Shown here: piece by piece, positions 17,398-26,601 of the stretch | How positions within the stretch are numbered: position 1 is the stretch's first letter | Layout: each line of letters opens with the position of its first letter | Assembly (NCBI GenBank): GCA_007693335.1 | Contig: REDU01000086.1 | Coordinates: 1 to 42,450 of the forward strand | From: Ilumatobacter sp. | GTDB taxonomy: Bacteria > Actinomycetota > Acidimicrobiia > Acidimicrobiales > Ilumatobacteraceae | Reading direction: 5' to 3' | Length of the DNA stretch: 42,450 nt | Translations under genes and position numbers: made by a program | The notes under the pieces: generated by a model | Told to the model about the DNA's origin: nothing | Database searches by the model: none | Seen by the model: only the letters and a program-made list of their open reading frames with translations

Positions 17398-17856
17398 ATG
17401 TCGACCTCCGAGACTTCCGCAGCACATGCCGATTCGACGGTCAGGGAGACGCAGCGGCGTCACCTGCAGCGTCCGCAGATTCGGGTGTCGATGTGTGATG
17501 ACTGTTGCTGTGGGACGACCCGCAAGCATCCGGGTGTCGACCATGCCGGAATCCGCGATCGGTTGGCTGCGGCAGTCGCGTCGACGGGAGGGCGGAGCCG
17601 CGACGTCGACTGTCTCGGAGTCTGCGAACGGTCGAACGTCGTCGTGGTGAGAACACGTCACGCCGGGAGCTTCTGGATCGGCGAGGTCCTCGACGAGCCG
17701 ATCGTGGTCGCGCTCGATGGGTGGATCCGACAGGGCACGCCGTTGCCGGTACCTGCTGAGGTCGCTGCCCACGTCTTCGACCGCGACGCCTCCACGAAAG
17801 CCGAGACCGAACCGGTGGCTGAACTCGTGTCGCTCCAGCGGAGATCACAGCGATGA
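17398..17856 (+). CDS. Thioredoxin-like [2Fe-2S] ferredoxin domain protein
   Basis: A 152-residue protein with a thioredoxin-fold ferredoxin pattern. There is an N-terminal Cys cluster (Cys33, Cys36, Cys37, Cys38 in MCDDCCCG), then PGVDHAGIRDRL, then DCLGVCERSNVVVVR with Cys72 and Cys76. Two Cys from the first cluster and the C-x3-C pair would ligate a [2Fe-2S] centre or another metal. The extra adjacent cysteines are unusual and might let it bind zinc. It starts 3 bp after the WD40 stop, so it is the third gene of the metal operon. A metal-handling or redox role is inferred from context. Confidence 0.75.
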   Translation: MSTSETSAAHADSTVRETQRRHLQRPQIRVSMCDDCCCGTTRKHPGVDHAGIRDRLAAAVASTGGRSRDVDCLGVCERSNVVVVRTRHAGSFWIGEVLDEPIVVALDGWIRQGTPLPVPAEVAAHVFDRDASTKAETEPVAELVSLQRRSQR

Positions 17857-17949
17857 CGTTGCCCGGATTGGGTCCACGCCGCCCTCGTCTGACGCGGATG
17901 GCTCAGTTCGGCGCCTCCCCGCATCGACGACGACCGCCGGAACGGTGGA

Positions 17950-19383
17950 TCACGAGCCCCCGCGCGGCACGTCGCAGGTGACCCGCAGAACCGCTCCGCC
18001 GGTCGGGCGGTTGACGACCAAGCCGAACGGTCGCGGGATCTCGGTCGATGTGGCCGTGACGTCGAGGCGTTGGGCGAGCCGTGCGATGGTCAATGTCAGC
18101 TCCATCTGTGCGAGAGCGAAGCCGAGGCACATGTGCGGTCCCCGACCGAAAGGTATCCACGCCTGATCGGCCTGTGCCTGTTGGTCGGCGTCGAGGTCGT
18201 TGAACCGGTCGGGATCGAATCGCAGCGGTTCGGTCCACGAATCCTCGTCACGGCCGGCGAGGTAGGGCGACCAGACGATCAGCGTGCCCCGACGGATCGT
18301 GAAGCCCCCGATGCTGACGTCGCGTGCGGCCTCTCGGGTCGCGAACAACCCCGCCGGATGCAGCCGCAGGGACTCGTGCACCACGTTGCGGGCCTCGCTC
18401 AACTCGGTGAGCGTCGAAGGCTCCGATGGGCTGGCCGTCCGCGGTTCGACGAGCACGCGGTCGGCTTCGGCTCGCAGCCGCGACCACACCTCCGGCGATC
18501 GACCTGCACGAACCAGCGTCCATGCCAGTGTCGCCGACGTCGTGTCGAAGCCCGCCCCCATCGCCGTCATCGCCTGGTCGTACACCTCTTCTTCGGACAG
18601 CGAGTCGTCCTCGATCAGCGACTGCAACAGATCCTCACGGGCTGCTCCGCGATCGCCGCGGCGCAGCTCGATCTCCTCGCCGACGATGCGGTCGATCGCT
18701 CGCAGGTCGGCACGTACCCTGCCGCGCCGGCGCAACGAGAGAGGTTGCGGCATCTGCTGGACAGCCGGGGCCTCGAGGAAGTCCTGTGAACTCTGCAGCA
18801 ACGCACTGATCTCATCGACGCGCGCGGCGATGCGTGGCCCGAAGAACGCCTCGAGCGTGATCCCGATGATCAGATGCCTGCCGAACGGATGGAGGTCGAT
18901 CTCCGCGCCGGGCGCCGTCGACCGGGCGAGCTCGTCGATGGCCTCGTCGGTGCGGCGCAGGATCATCGGGACCATGTCGTCGAGGCGGGGACGGCTGAAC
19001 GCTCCCTGCGCGGCCCGCCGACGGCGCTTGTGATCCTCGCCGTCGGACACGATCATCGACCCGCTGCCCACCACGAACCGGAGGCCGAACATGAAGCGAT
19101 GTCCCCACCGGTAGGTATCGGCACCGGCCTGGAACATCTCGCGGATCGCCGCCGGTCCACCGACGACTGCCATGCGCGCCGGCCACGTGCCCAACCCGAC
19201 GACCGGCCCGTACTCACGGCGTAGCTCGTCGAGCGCGGGAGCGGGTTCCCGCAGCAGCGTCCGCATCAGGCGCACCTTGGCTCGAAGCGGCGGTTCGGGC
19301 GGACGCGGTGGCAGCCCGGAGTCGGCGCCGGTGTCGGCCCTGGTGTCGGCCCTGGTGTCGGTGGTGTCGGTGGTGTCGGTCAT
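17950..19383 (-). CDS. Cytochrome P450
   Basis: A 477-residue P450. The I-helix oxygen-binding motif is AGFDTTSATLAW, the ExxR motif is in VHESLRLHPAG, and the haem loop is FGRGPHMCLG with the axial Cys419. These features give a class-I-like soluble enzyme needing ferredoxin partners. Substrate is not predictable. The first 20 residues are a repetitive TDTTDTTDTRADTRADTG stretch encoded by 9- and 12-bp repeats, possibly a start-site expansion. An AAGGGG Shine-Dalgarno precedes the ATG at 19383. It lies 39 bp downstream of the cupredoxin-like lipoprotein gene on the same strand, presumably one operon. Confidence 0.95.
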   Translation of the reverse strand: MTDTTDTTDTRADTRADTGADSGLPPRPPEPPLRAKVRLMRTLLREPAPALDELRREYGPVVGLGTWPARMAVVGGPAAIREMFQAGADTYRWGHRFMFGLRFVVGSGSMIVSDGEDHKRRRRAAQGAFSRPRLDDMVPMILRRTDEAIDELARSTAPGAEIDLHPFGRHLIIGITLEAFFGPRIAARVDEISALLQSSQDFLEAPAVQQMPQPLSLRRRGRVRADLRAIDRIVGEEIELRRGDRGAAREDLLQSLIEDDSLSEEEVYDQAMTAMGAGFDTTSATLAWTLVRAGRSPEVWSRLRAEADRVLVEPRTASPSEPSTLTELSEARNVVHESLRLHPAGLFATREAARDVSIGGFTIRRGTLIVWSPYLAGRDEDSWTEPLRFDPDRFNDLDADQQAQADQAWIPFGRGPHMCLGFALAQMELTLTIARLAQRLDVTATSTEIPRPFGLVVNRPTGGAVLRVTCDVPRGGS

Positions 19384-19422
19384 GGTGACCCCTTCTCGCT
19401 GGGAGTTGCGCGAACGGACGTG

Positions 19423-20031
19423 TCAGGTGACCGTGACCTCGGCGAACATGCCGAGGGCGATGTGTGGCGGTCCTCCTTCGACCTCGGGCGGGCCACCCTG
19501 CGAAGCCGCTGCAGCCTCCAGGTATCCCTCGGGATCGGCACCGGCGGGGATCATGCAGATGATGGCGTACCGCCCCGGTTCGGACAGCGTGCCGTCGCCG
19601 ACGGCGGGGATCATCTGCCCGCCATCCGGGAGTGCCAGCAACACCGCGGCGGGCTCGACGGCCACGATCCCGCCGAGTTCCTCGATGGGCAACGTCACCA
19701 GCTCCGAGACAGGTCGGTCTTCGTCGTCCGGGAGGCGGATCGCCACGAACTCGTGCAGCTCGGCCGGCGCCGTGTTGACGAGCGTGAAGACCGTTCCTGC
19801 TTCCACGGTGTCGGGGATGCCCTCGTATCCGTAGTCGAACGCCACGACCTCGATCGTGGCGCCGCCGGTCTCGTCGACAGCTGTGTCCGTGGCGGACGCC
19901 TCCGTGACGGGCGCGGCTGGTTCGGTCGCGACGGCTCCGGTGCTGTCGTCGTCCCCGCACGCGGCAAGCGTCAGTGCGGCGACCACGATCGGGGCGGTCA
20001 GGCGCGAGACGCGTCGTGTGGACTGTGTCAT
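19423..20031 (-). CDS. Secreted lipoprotein with cupredoxin-like domain
   Basis: A 202-residue lipoprotein. The signal peptide ends in LTLAAC with Cys25. After an acidic linker, residues about 60-200 resemble cupredoxin-like domains: a strand region IEVVAFDYGYEGIPDTVEAG, then VFTLVNTAPAELHEFVAIRL, and GRYAIICMIPAGADPEG near the C-terminus. One His (LHEF), one Cys (ICM) and a late Met (GMFAEV) could serve as copper ligands. The usual second His after the Cys is missing, so copper binding is uncertain. The start ATG at 20031 follows a GGAG site. It is divergent from the LuxR regulator and upstream of the P450. Confidence 0.75.
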   Translation of the reverse strand: MTQSTRRVSRLTAPIVVAALTLAACGDDDSTGAVATEPAAPVTEASATDTAVDETGGATIEVVAFDYGYEGIPDTVEAGTVFTLVNTAPAELHEFVAIRLPDDEDRPVSELVTLPIEELGGIVAVEPAAVLLALPDGGQMIPAVGDGTLSEPGRYAIICMIPAGADPEGYLEAAAASQGGPPEVEGGPPHIALGMFAEVTVT

Positions 20032-20127
20032 GGTGTTGTCTCCAGTCGTGGGATGGTCATGTCGGACGGCTGTCAGCTTCGACGTTCTTCCCGACGGCAG
20101 CATCCGTGAGTTCACTGATTCGGCGCC

Positions 20128-20148
20128 GATCATGTGGCCCATATGATC
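20128..20148. promoter_or_regulatory. Inverted repeat over the LuxR-family promoter
   Basis: GATCAT and ATGATC form a perfect 6-bp inverted repeat with a 9-nt spacer. The right arm overlaps the TATGAT -10 box of the LuxR gene, so it may be an operator shared by this divergent promoter region. The regulator is unknown; it could be the LuxR protein itself. Confidence 0.35.
20142..20147 (+). promoter_or_regulatory. -10 box TATGAT of the LuxR-family regulator
   Basis: TATGAT (five of six consensus) lies 6 nt before the GTG at 20154, fitting a leaderless or near-leaderless transcript and supporting that start. Confidence 0.45.
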
Positions 20149-20153
20149 TGCGG

Positions 20154-23100
20154 GTGACGCACGCCTCGGACCGTTCGGCCTCGGATCGTCGTGTCGACGG
20201 CATCGCCACGGTCATGCGCGTCGACCTGCAGGGTTCGACGGATCTCCTGGACTGCCTGGACGTCGTCCGCTCGCACCTCGACGACTACTGCGGTCGAGAG
20301 GTCGAGACGTCGGCACACGGCCTGCTCGTCGTGTTCGCGTCCACGCGCCAGGCCGTCGGTTGCGCACTGACGATCCAGCGGACCCTCGGCGACGCATCGG
20401 CGGCGCTGCGTCTCGGCATCGACGCCGGTGAGGTGATCGACGCCGATGCGGAACCGGAGTGCGCTGCGTTCGTCGCGGCAGCGCGCATCGTGACGCGGGC
20501 CGACGGCGGCGAGGTGCTCGTGTCCGACGTGGTCCGGCAACTGGTCGGCAACGTCCCGGGCGTGCGCTTCGTCGACCGCGGTCGGTTGCGGCCAGAGGGT
20601 TCCAGCGAGCCCGTCCACCTCTGGGCTGCGCAGGAGAACTCGGGCATCGCCTCCGACCGCACGACCGTCGGACGCTCGATGGATCTGGCTGCGCTGCACC
20701 GACTCGTCTCGGCCATCTCGACCGACTCGGGCGGGACCATGATCATCGAGGGCGAAGCGGGGATCGGCAAGTCCCACCTGTTGCGCACCGCCGTCGATCT
20801 CGCCGCCCGATCCGGCACCGAGGTCGTCGACGTGGTGGCCGATGACGTCACGCGACGCATCGGAACGCTGCCCCACGCAGTTGCCGCACATGCGGCCGTC
20901 GCCGAGGAGTTCCGCCGTCCACTCAGCGAGCTGCTCGCCCGGTCTGCGGTCGACGGAGACATCGAGGACCTGAGCTTCGCAGTGGTGGAAGCCACGATCG
21001 ACGCGGTGGAGTCGATCGGGAGGAAGGCACCGGCGATGGTGGTGTTCGACGACGCCCAGTGGGCGGACCCGTTGTCGGTCGCCGTGCTGCGGTCGTTGAT
21101 ACGGCGAGCGACGACGGCGTCGGTCGGGCTCGTCGTCGCCCTGCGTCTCAGTCCTCGTTCTGCCGAGCTGGATCGGATGATCGACGACGCGGTCGATCGC
21201 GGCGGCGACCACATCCGCCTCGGGCCGCTGGACGGGGTCGATGTCCAGGCACTCTCGATGATCGTCACCGGTGCCGCGCCGGGCCCCCGGCTGCGGACGC
21301 GACTGGAGGCGGCGGGAGGAAACCCGTTGTTCATCACCGAACTGCTGCGAGTGCTCGATGACGAAGGACTGCTGCGTATCGAGTCCGGCGTCGCCGAGGT
21401 CGCCGATTCAGCGGCGCCCGTCGGCTTGAGCGAATCGCTCGTGCGCCGGCTGTCGTGGTTGCCGGCCGACACCCGTGAGCTCCTCCGGATCGCCAGTCTG
21501 CTGGGTACCAGCTTCACGCTCGCCGATGTCGCGGTCATCACGGCGCGACCGGTCATCGACGTCGCCTCGGCGCTCCGGGAAGCCTCGGTCGCCGGACTGA
21601 TCAGCGGTGACGGCGATCGCCTGGTCTTCCGGCACGACCTCGTCAGGGAGGCGGTGTACGAACACATGCCGCCCGCGGTGCGACGAGATCTGCATCGCGC
21701 TGCCGCTCGTGTGTTCGTGGATTCCGGTGCCCCCACCCAGCAGATCGCCGTGCAGTTCGGCCGAGCCGCACTTCCCGGCGATCTCGAGGCGGTGGAGTGG
21801 CTGCATCGGGCCGCCGAGGAGATCGTCTCGATCGCTCCCAGTGCCGCTCTCGCGCTGTACGAGGAGGCACTGTCGCTCGCGCCGGAACTCTGGTCCGGGC
21901 GCGGTTCGATCATGGCCGATCTGATCGAGCCGCTGGCGTGGTGCGGGCAGTTCGAGCAGGCCGAACAGATGGCCACCGCGGTGCTCGCCGTCTCGCCCGA
22001 GGATGCGGTCGTGTTCCGAGCGCTGCGCGGGCTGAGTTCCGTGTACGGCAACCGTGGCGAGACCGCCGAGGCGGTGGCGACGATCCGGCGGGCCGTGGCC
22101 GTTCCCGGTGCCCCAGCCGAAGAGGCGGACCGGTTGACCTGCTTCTCGGCACAGCTCGAACTGACGACCGGGGCGATCGACGCCGACGAGGCGCTCGCTC
22201 GCGGTAGCGCGGGCTTGGCCCGCGCCGTCGAGCGCGCCGACGCGACCGGGCAGTGTGTCGCCCACCAGGTGCTCGGAGCGATCTATTCGTTCACGGGGTT
22301 CGGCGACCTGGCGTTGCAGCACTCCCTCGACGCGATGGCCCTGTTCGACTCGGGAAAGGTCCGCCCGACCTCCTACTTGATCCCCGACATGTTCTACGCG
22401 GTCGAGCTGGCCGAGCTCGACCGGCTCGACGAGGCGATCGCCCACGGAGCGTCAGCTCGTGCTCGGTATCAACGGCGCGGCGCGTTGGCGCAGGTACCGA
22501 TGTCGTACGCGATCACCAGCGCTGCGCACTACTTCGCCGGCCGCTTCGATGATGCGCTCGCCGAACTCGAGGCGGGTCTTGCCGTGATCGCCGACACGGG
22601 CAGCTCGAACTTCCTGCTCTACCTGCTGGCCCTGCGAGCGCAGATCGCCGTCCATCGGGATGATCGCGACGTCGCCCAACAGACGATCTCGGACGGGTTC
22701 GTCCGGTTGAGCGACGGTGGTCCCCTCTTCGGGGCGGAGTGGCTGCTCGATGCGCACGTCCATCACCTGAGTGCGATCGGCGATGCTGCCGGTGCGCTTG
22801 CGGCGGCCGAGACGACGTGGGTGCAGACGGCTGCGATCCGCCACTGGTACGGGGCGCGGCAGCGGGCCATCGCACTCGTCCGACTCGCCCTCGACCACGA
22901 TCGCATCGATCTCGCCGAGGAAGCGGTCGCTGCGCTCGAGGAGAACGTTCGACGTCGGCCCGCGCCGGGCGCGATCGCGGCGGCGTTGCAGGGTCGCGGT
23001 CTCCTGAACGGTGACGTCTCCGTCCTGCTCGACGCCGTCGAGCGGTATCGAGCCACCATCCTGCGACCCGCGCTCGCCCTGTGTTGCGAAGATGCCGCAG

Positions 23101-23480
23101 GGCTCCTGATGACGAGCGGATCGGGCCGGGCCGAGGCGTTGTCGTTGCTGACCGAGGCGGCCACCATCCACGCCGAGATCGGCGCATCCGGCGGTCTGGC
23201 CCGGGTGGACGCCGCCATCGGTTCGGTCGACGCCGCTCGGGTCCAAGCACGGGCGAAACGGCCGACGTTCGGCTGGGAGTCACTGACCCCCATGGAGCTC
23301 GCCGTCACCGAGCATGTTGCGACCGGTCTGTCGAATCCGGAGATCGGCCGGGAGCTCTACATCTCCCGCCGCACCGTCGAGAGCCACCTCGCCCACATCT
23401 TCCGCAAGCTCGACATGTCGAGTCGGGTGCAACTCGCTGCCGAGTTCGTTCGGCTGGGCGCCCCGACGAACCGAGGGTAA
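20154..23480 (+). CDS. Large LuxR-type regulator with cyclase-homology and ATPase domains
   Basis: A 1108-residue cytoplasmic regulator. Residues about 15-150 resemble the class III nucleotide cyclase homology domain (MRVDLQGST with Asp24, GIDAGEV). The second metal-binding Asp expected before the F is replaced (TSAHGLLVVF), so catalysis is unlikely. A STAND/AAA_16 ATPase follows, with Walker A GEAGIGKS at residues 200-207 and Walker B-like MVVFDDAQWADP. Then come TPR-like helical repeats (about 600-1000) and a C-terminal LuxR HTH (about 1044-1092; LSNPEIGRELYISRRTVESHL). This is the plan of MalT/LAL-type activators that fire on ligand binding. It is divergent from the lipoprotein-P450 operon, its likely target. 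The start is GTG with a -10 box 6 nt upstream. Confidence 0.88.
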   Translation: MTHASDRSASDRRVDGIATVMRVDLQGSTDLLDCLDVVRSHLDDYCGREVETSAHGLLVVFASTRQAVGCALTIQRTLGDASAALRLGIDAGEVIDADAEPECAAFVAAARIVTRADGGEVLVSDVVRQLVGNVPGVRFVDRGRLRPEGSSEPVHLWAAQENSGIASDRTTVGRSMDLAALHRLVSAISTDSGGTMIIEGEAGIGKSHLLRTAVDLAARSGTEVVDVVADDVTRRIGTLPHAVAAHAAVAEEFRRPLSELLARSAVDGDIEDLSFAVVEATIDAVESIGRKAPAMVVFDDAQWADPLSVAVLRSLIRRATTASVGLVVALRLSPRSAELDRMIDDAVDRGGDHIRLGPLDGVDVQALSMIVTGAAPGPRLRTRLEAAGGNPLFITELLRVLDDEGLLRIESGVAEVADSAAPVGLSESLVRRLSWLPADTRELLRIASLLGTSFTLADVAVITARPVIDVASALREASVAGLISGDGDRLVFRHDLVREAVYEHMPPAVRRDLHRAAARVFVDSGAPTQQIAVQFGRAALPGDLEAVEWLHRAAEEIVSIAPSAALALYEEALSLAPELWSGRGSIMADLIEPLAWCGQFEQAEQMATAVLAVSPEDAVVFRALRGLSSVYGNRGETAEAVATIRRAVAVPGAPAEEADRLTCFSAQLELTTGAIDADEALARGSAGLARAVERADATGQCVAHQVLGAIYSFTGFGDLALQHSLDAMALFDSGKVRPTSYLIPDMFYAVELAELDRLDEAIAHGASARARYQRRGALAQVPMSYAITSAAHYFAGRFDDALAELEAGLAVIADTGSSNFLLYLLALRAQIAVHRDDRDVAQQTISDGFVRLSDGGPLFGAEWLLDAHVHHLSAIGDAAGALAAAETTWVQTAAIRHWYGARQRAIALVRLALDHDRIDLAEEAVAALEENVRRRPAPGAIAAALQGRGLLNGDVSVLLDAVERYRATILRPALALCCEDAAGLLMTSGSGRAEALSLLTEAATIHAEIGASGGLARVDAAIGSVDAARVQARAKRPTFGWESLTPMELAVTEHVATGLSNPEIGRELYISRRTVESHLAHIFRKLDMSSRVQLAAEFVRLGAPTNRG

Positions 23481-23739
23481 TCCCCTGGTGGCCGCCGTGG
23501 TTTCGCAGTTCTCGAATCGGCGGTCGGGAAACACCGGTGGCGTGCTTGGTTCGGGAATCTCCGCCTCGACGACGGAGAAATCCGGTGCAAGAGAGCGTTG
23601 GTGAGGGGTGCCCCACTCGTGCCGCTCGGCCACGATCCAGTCGCATCGTCGTTCGTGACTCCGGGCCGCTGCGAGCCCGGGCAGCCAGTCGGACGACCTC
23701 CCCACGCTTGTTGCTCTGCACGACCGCTCGGCATTCGAG

Positions 23740-25578
23740 GTGACCGCCCCAGCGGTTACCCAGCGCCTACCGTCGGGAGCCGTGTCGGTCCGGGCAATGT
23801 TCGCCGTCCTGGTCGTGGCGCTGTTCGCTGGGGCGGTCACACTCCTGGGCATCGCCGACGGATCTGCGTTCTCGATGAACCGCGTTGGCTCGGTCACGAG
23901 CACCACTCCCACCAATATCGAGATCTCACGCGCGGAAGTTGAGCCGGAACCGGTGGATCAGCCGAGCACCCCGGTCGAGAGCTCGGTCCCCGACGACGCC
24001 GAGACCACGCCACCGGGCGACGTCAGCCCGGACGAGCCGGGCTCCGGCGAGGAACCCGACGACGTCGGCGGCGACGCCGCGGACACCCCGTCGAGGATCC
24101 AGCCGACGGTGCGGACGACCGACATCGCACCGGTGTCGATCGTGCTCGCCGTCGGCGTACTCGCTGTCGCCTTGCTGGCGTGGCGGATCTGGGCGCGGCG
24201 CCACGGGGCGCCTGCGATCGTTCCGGGCCCGCAGGTCAGGGTGGCCCGAACCCCGCCGACCGTGATCGCTGGGCCGGCGACCACGATCGAGCCCGAGGCA
24301 TCTCCCGGCCAGCCCTCGACGCCGGTCGACACCCCGACGCTCGGATTCCTCCTGGAGCTCGGCGAGGCGCTCGTGGACGCTGGCGACGCCGTACACAACG
24401 TCACCCGCACCCTGGAGGGTGTTGCTCGTGTCAACGGCAAGGACGGGCTCGGCGCGATCGTGCTTCCGACGGCGCTCATCATCTCGATCCCCGGTGAAGG
24501 CTCCACGACGACCGATGTCGCCATCCCCGGCAGATCGCGGCTGCGGCTGGACCAGATCGAGTCGCTGCTGAGCGTGGTGGACCGAGCCGAGCGCGGTGAG
24601 TTGGCACCGCACGACGGTCTCCGAGAGCTGCGAGCGGTCCGGGCCCGGCCGCATCCGTACTCGTCCGCAGTGCGGCTCGCCGGCTCGGCAGTCGCCGCGG
24701 CGGGCCTCGCCCTCGTCCTGCGCGGCGGCGTGAAGGAGATGATGCTCGCTGCGGTGCTCGGAGCGCTCATCGGGATGATGAACCAGGCGACGGCGTCAGC
24801 CCGATTCCTGTACCGGCCGTTCTGGCCGCTGCTGGCCTCCTTCGTCGTCGCAGCGACGACGTTCGCGGCGCTGCGCCTCACCGACATCGTCGCCTTTCCG
24901 GTGCTGGTCGCACCGCTGATCACCTTCCTTCCCGGCGCGCTGCTGACGATCGCCGTGCTCGAACTGGCGACGGGCCAGATCCTCGCCGGCTCCTCGCGAC
25001 TGATGTCCGGCATCTTCCAGCTCGTCTTGCTCGCCCTCGGCATCGTCGCCGGCGCACAGGTGGTCGGTGTCCCGGGCTCTGCCGTCGGCAGCGCGCCCGA
25101 GGGGCCGGTCGCCGTCGCCGGGCCATGGGCCGGCATCGCCGTGTTCGGGATCGGGATCGTCTGGTCCCAGGGGCTGCGACAGGGGTCGCTCCCGCCGATC
25201 ATGATCGTGCTCTACGTCGCCTACGCCGCCCAGGTGGTCGGCGGCGTGTTCGTCGGCAGCGCGCTGTCGTCGTTCTTCGGTGCGGTGGCGATGACACCGG
25301 TCGCGGTACTCCTGGCGCGAGAGCGGCTCGGGCCGCCGGCGCTGGTGACGTTCTTGCCCGGGTTCTGGATCCTCGTTCCCGGCGCGTTGGGTCTCGAGGG
25401 AGTGACACGGATCATCGGCGAGGGCGGCATCGCGGCGACGGGCGCGTTGACGACCGCACTGACGTCGATGGTCGGCATCGCCCTCGGTGTCCTCCTCGGC
25501 CTGGCGCTGTCGGCCCCCGATCCGGAGCGACCGTGGACGTCCGGTGGTCGCCACCGGGCCGGCGTGACGCGCTCGTGA
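23740..25578 (+). CDS. ThrE-type threonine/serine exporter family membrane protein
   Basis: A 612-residue membrane protein with the ThrE plan. There is an N-terminal hydrophobic segment, a long acidic Pro/Thr-rich extracytoplasmic stretch (about residues 60-125), and a second segment near 132-150. The conserved cytoplasmic region LGFLLELGEALVDAGDAVHNVTRTLEGVA follows, then about ten membrane helices split into DUF1212 and DUF3815-like halves (PLITFLPGALLTIAVLELATG; LVTFLPGFWILVPGALGLEG). ThrE in Corynebacterium exports threonine and serine. The GTG at 23740 is used here; the GTG at 23782 is an alternative, because TACCGT lies 8 nt before it and it gives a cleaner N-terminus. The 259 bp upstream (23481-23739) show no recognisable gene. 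Confidence 0.85.
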   Translation: MTAPAVTQRLPSGAVSVRAMFAVLVVALFAGAVTLLGIADGSAFSMNRVGSVTSTTPTNIEISRAEVEPEPVDQPSTPVESSVPDDAETTPPGDVSPDEPGSGEEPDDVGGDAADTPSRIQPTVRTTDIAPVSIVLAVGVLAVALLAWRIWARRHGAPAIVPGPQVRVARTPPTVIAGPATTIEPEASPGQPSTPVDTPTLGFLLELGEALVDAGDAVHNVTRTLEGVARVNGKDGLGAIVLPTALIISIPGEGSTTTDVAIPGRSRLRLDQIESLLSVVDRAERGELAPHDGLRELRAVRARPHPYSSAVRLAGSAVAAAGLALVLRGGVKEMMLAAVLGALIGMMNQATASARFLYRPFWPLLASFVVAATTFAALRLTDIVAFPVLVAPLITFLPGALLTIAVLELATGQILAGSSRLMSGIFQLVLLALGIVAGAQVVGVPGSAVGSAPEGPVAVAGPWAGIAVFGIGIVWSQGLRQGSLPPIMIVLYVAYAAQVVGGVFVGSALSSFFGAVAMTPVAVLLARERLGPPALVTFLPGFWILVPGALGLEGVTRIIGEGGIAATGALTTALTSMVGIALGVLLGLALSAPDPERPWTSGGRHRAGVTRS

Positions 25579-25704
25579 CGATCGAGCGTCCACTCATCTG
25601 GGGGCTACGAATCGATTCTCACTGAGGGTCCGTTCTCTCGTGCACATCGAGTTCGTGCACACTCCACGCCAACCCCGCGGGCGAACCGTCGATGTAGGCG
25701 TCGG

Positions 25705-26565
25705 TCAGCGGGTTGCGCCGTGCTCGGTGATGGAGGTCCAGTCGGCGTCGCCTTGTCCGGCTTCGGAGGCAGCGCGAAACAGGTGGTGCAGCGCCTCGTA
25801 GAGCCCAGGGTCCAGACCTTGTTCCCGGAGATAGGTGATGTACTCGGCCGCCCCGATTGCCCAGGTGTCGATCGAGGCCTCCACGTCTCGCTCGGCTGGG
25901 TCCGGTGTTGCGATCACTCGGTCGAGCAGTGACCGGATGTGTCGCGGGTAGAGCTGCAGGGTGAACTCCCTGAACCATTTCAGGGAGATGTCGTTGTCTT
26001 GGCAGATCCGCATTCCTTGCAGGAGGCCAACTGCCATGGGAAGGTACGCGAGCACCACCGCCATCTCGCTGATGTGGGCCGCCCCTGGGGTGTCGTCGAC
26101 GTAGGTGGCCTGCCCGATCTGCTCGAACCAGTGACGGTGTGCCTCCCAGGCGCGCCGCTCGCCCGAGATGAGGAAGACCCCGGCTCGTGCTCGGACCTCG
26201 CTCGGGTAAGCGGGGATGGACACGTCGAGGTACCACGCGCCCGCAGAACTCAGCACGGCAGCGAGGGCCCGAGCCTGCTCCGGCGTCGCGAAGGAGGTCG
26301 AGGCGACCGTCTTCCCCGTCAGATCCTCGTCGGCCTCCTCGACGAGGGCGCGCGCCAGATCGTGGTTCGACACCGACACGATCGTGAGCGGGCTCAGTGT
26401 CAGAGCCTCGGCGACCGATTCAGCGACGCGTACCCGCGGCCCCGACAGCGCCTCAGCCTTCTGTCTGGTCCGGTTCCACACCGTCACCTGGGCTCCCGCG
26501 GTGGCGAGCGCCTCGGCGAGCGCGCTGCCCATCACGCCCGTCCCGATCACCGATACGTCAGTCAT
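25705..26565 (-). CDS. NADPH-dependent imine reductase/6PGDH-like oxidoreductase
   Basis: A 286-residue enzyme of the beta-hydroxyacid dehydrogenase/imine reductase superfamily. The Rossmann motif is VIGTGVMGSALAEAL, and WNRTRQKAEAL carries the Asn-Arg-Thr signature that favours NADPH. A long inter-domain helix (AAHISEMAVVLAYLPMAVGLLQG) and an all-helical C-terminal domain follow. Imine reductases reduce cyclic imines; hydroxyacid dehydrogenase activity is an alternative. A GGGAGG site precedes the ATG at 26565. It lies downstream of an alpha/beta hydrolase gene on the same strand, with a truncated hydrolase reading frame between them. The 126 bp after its stop show nothing recognisable. Confidence 0.85.
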   Translation of the reverse strand: MTDVSVIGTGVMGSALAEALATAGAQVTVWNRTRQKAEALSGPRVRVAESVAEALTLSPLTIVSVSNHDLARALVEEADEDLTGKTVASTSFATPEQARALAAVLSSAGAWYLDVSIPAYPSEVRARAGVFLISGERRAWEAHRHWFEQIGQATYVDDTPGAAHISEMAVVLAYLPMAVGLLQGMRICQDNDISLKWFREFTLQLYPRHIRSLLDRVIATPDPAERDVEASIDTWAIGAAEYITYLREQGLDPGLYEALHHLFRAASEAGQGDADWTSITEHGATR

Positions 26566-26601
26566 CTGGCTTGCCTCCCGTTGATGACAACAACGGACGT
26601 C

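Noticed and set aside
17853-17981. 42-codon frame starting at an ATGA overlap after the ferredoxin-like gene
   Set aside because: It is Arg/Pro-rich, without helix or strand character, and runs into the convergent P450 gene. The overlap alone is weak evidence.
23280-23915. Minus-strand frame across the gap between the LuxR gene and the ThrE gene
   Set aside because: Part of it looks protein-like, but it is antisense to both genes at its ends, has no ribosome site and matches no family I know.
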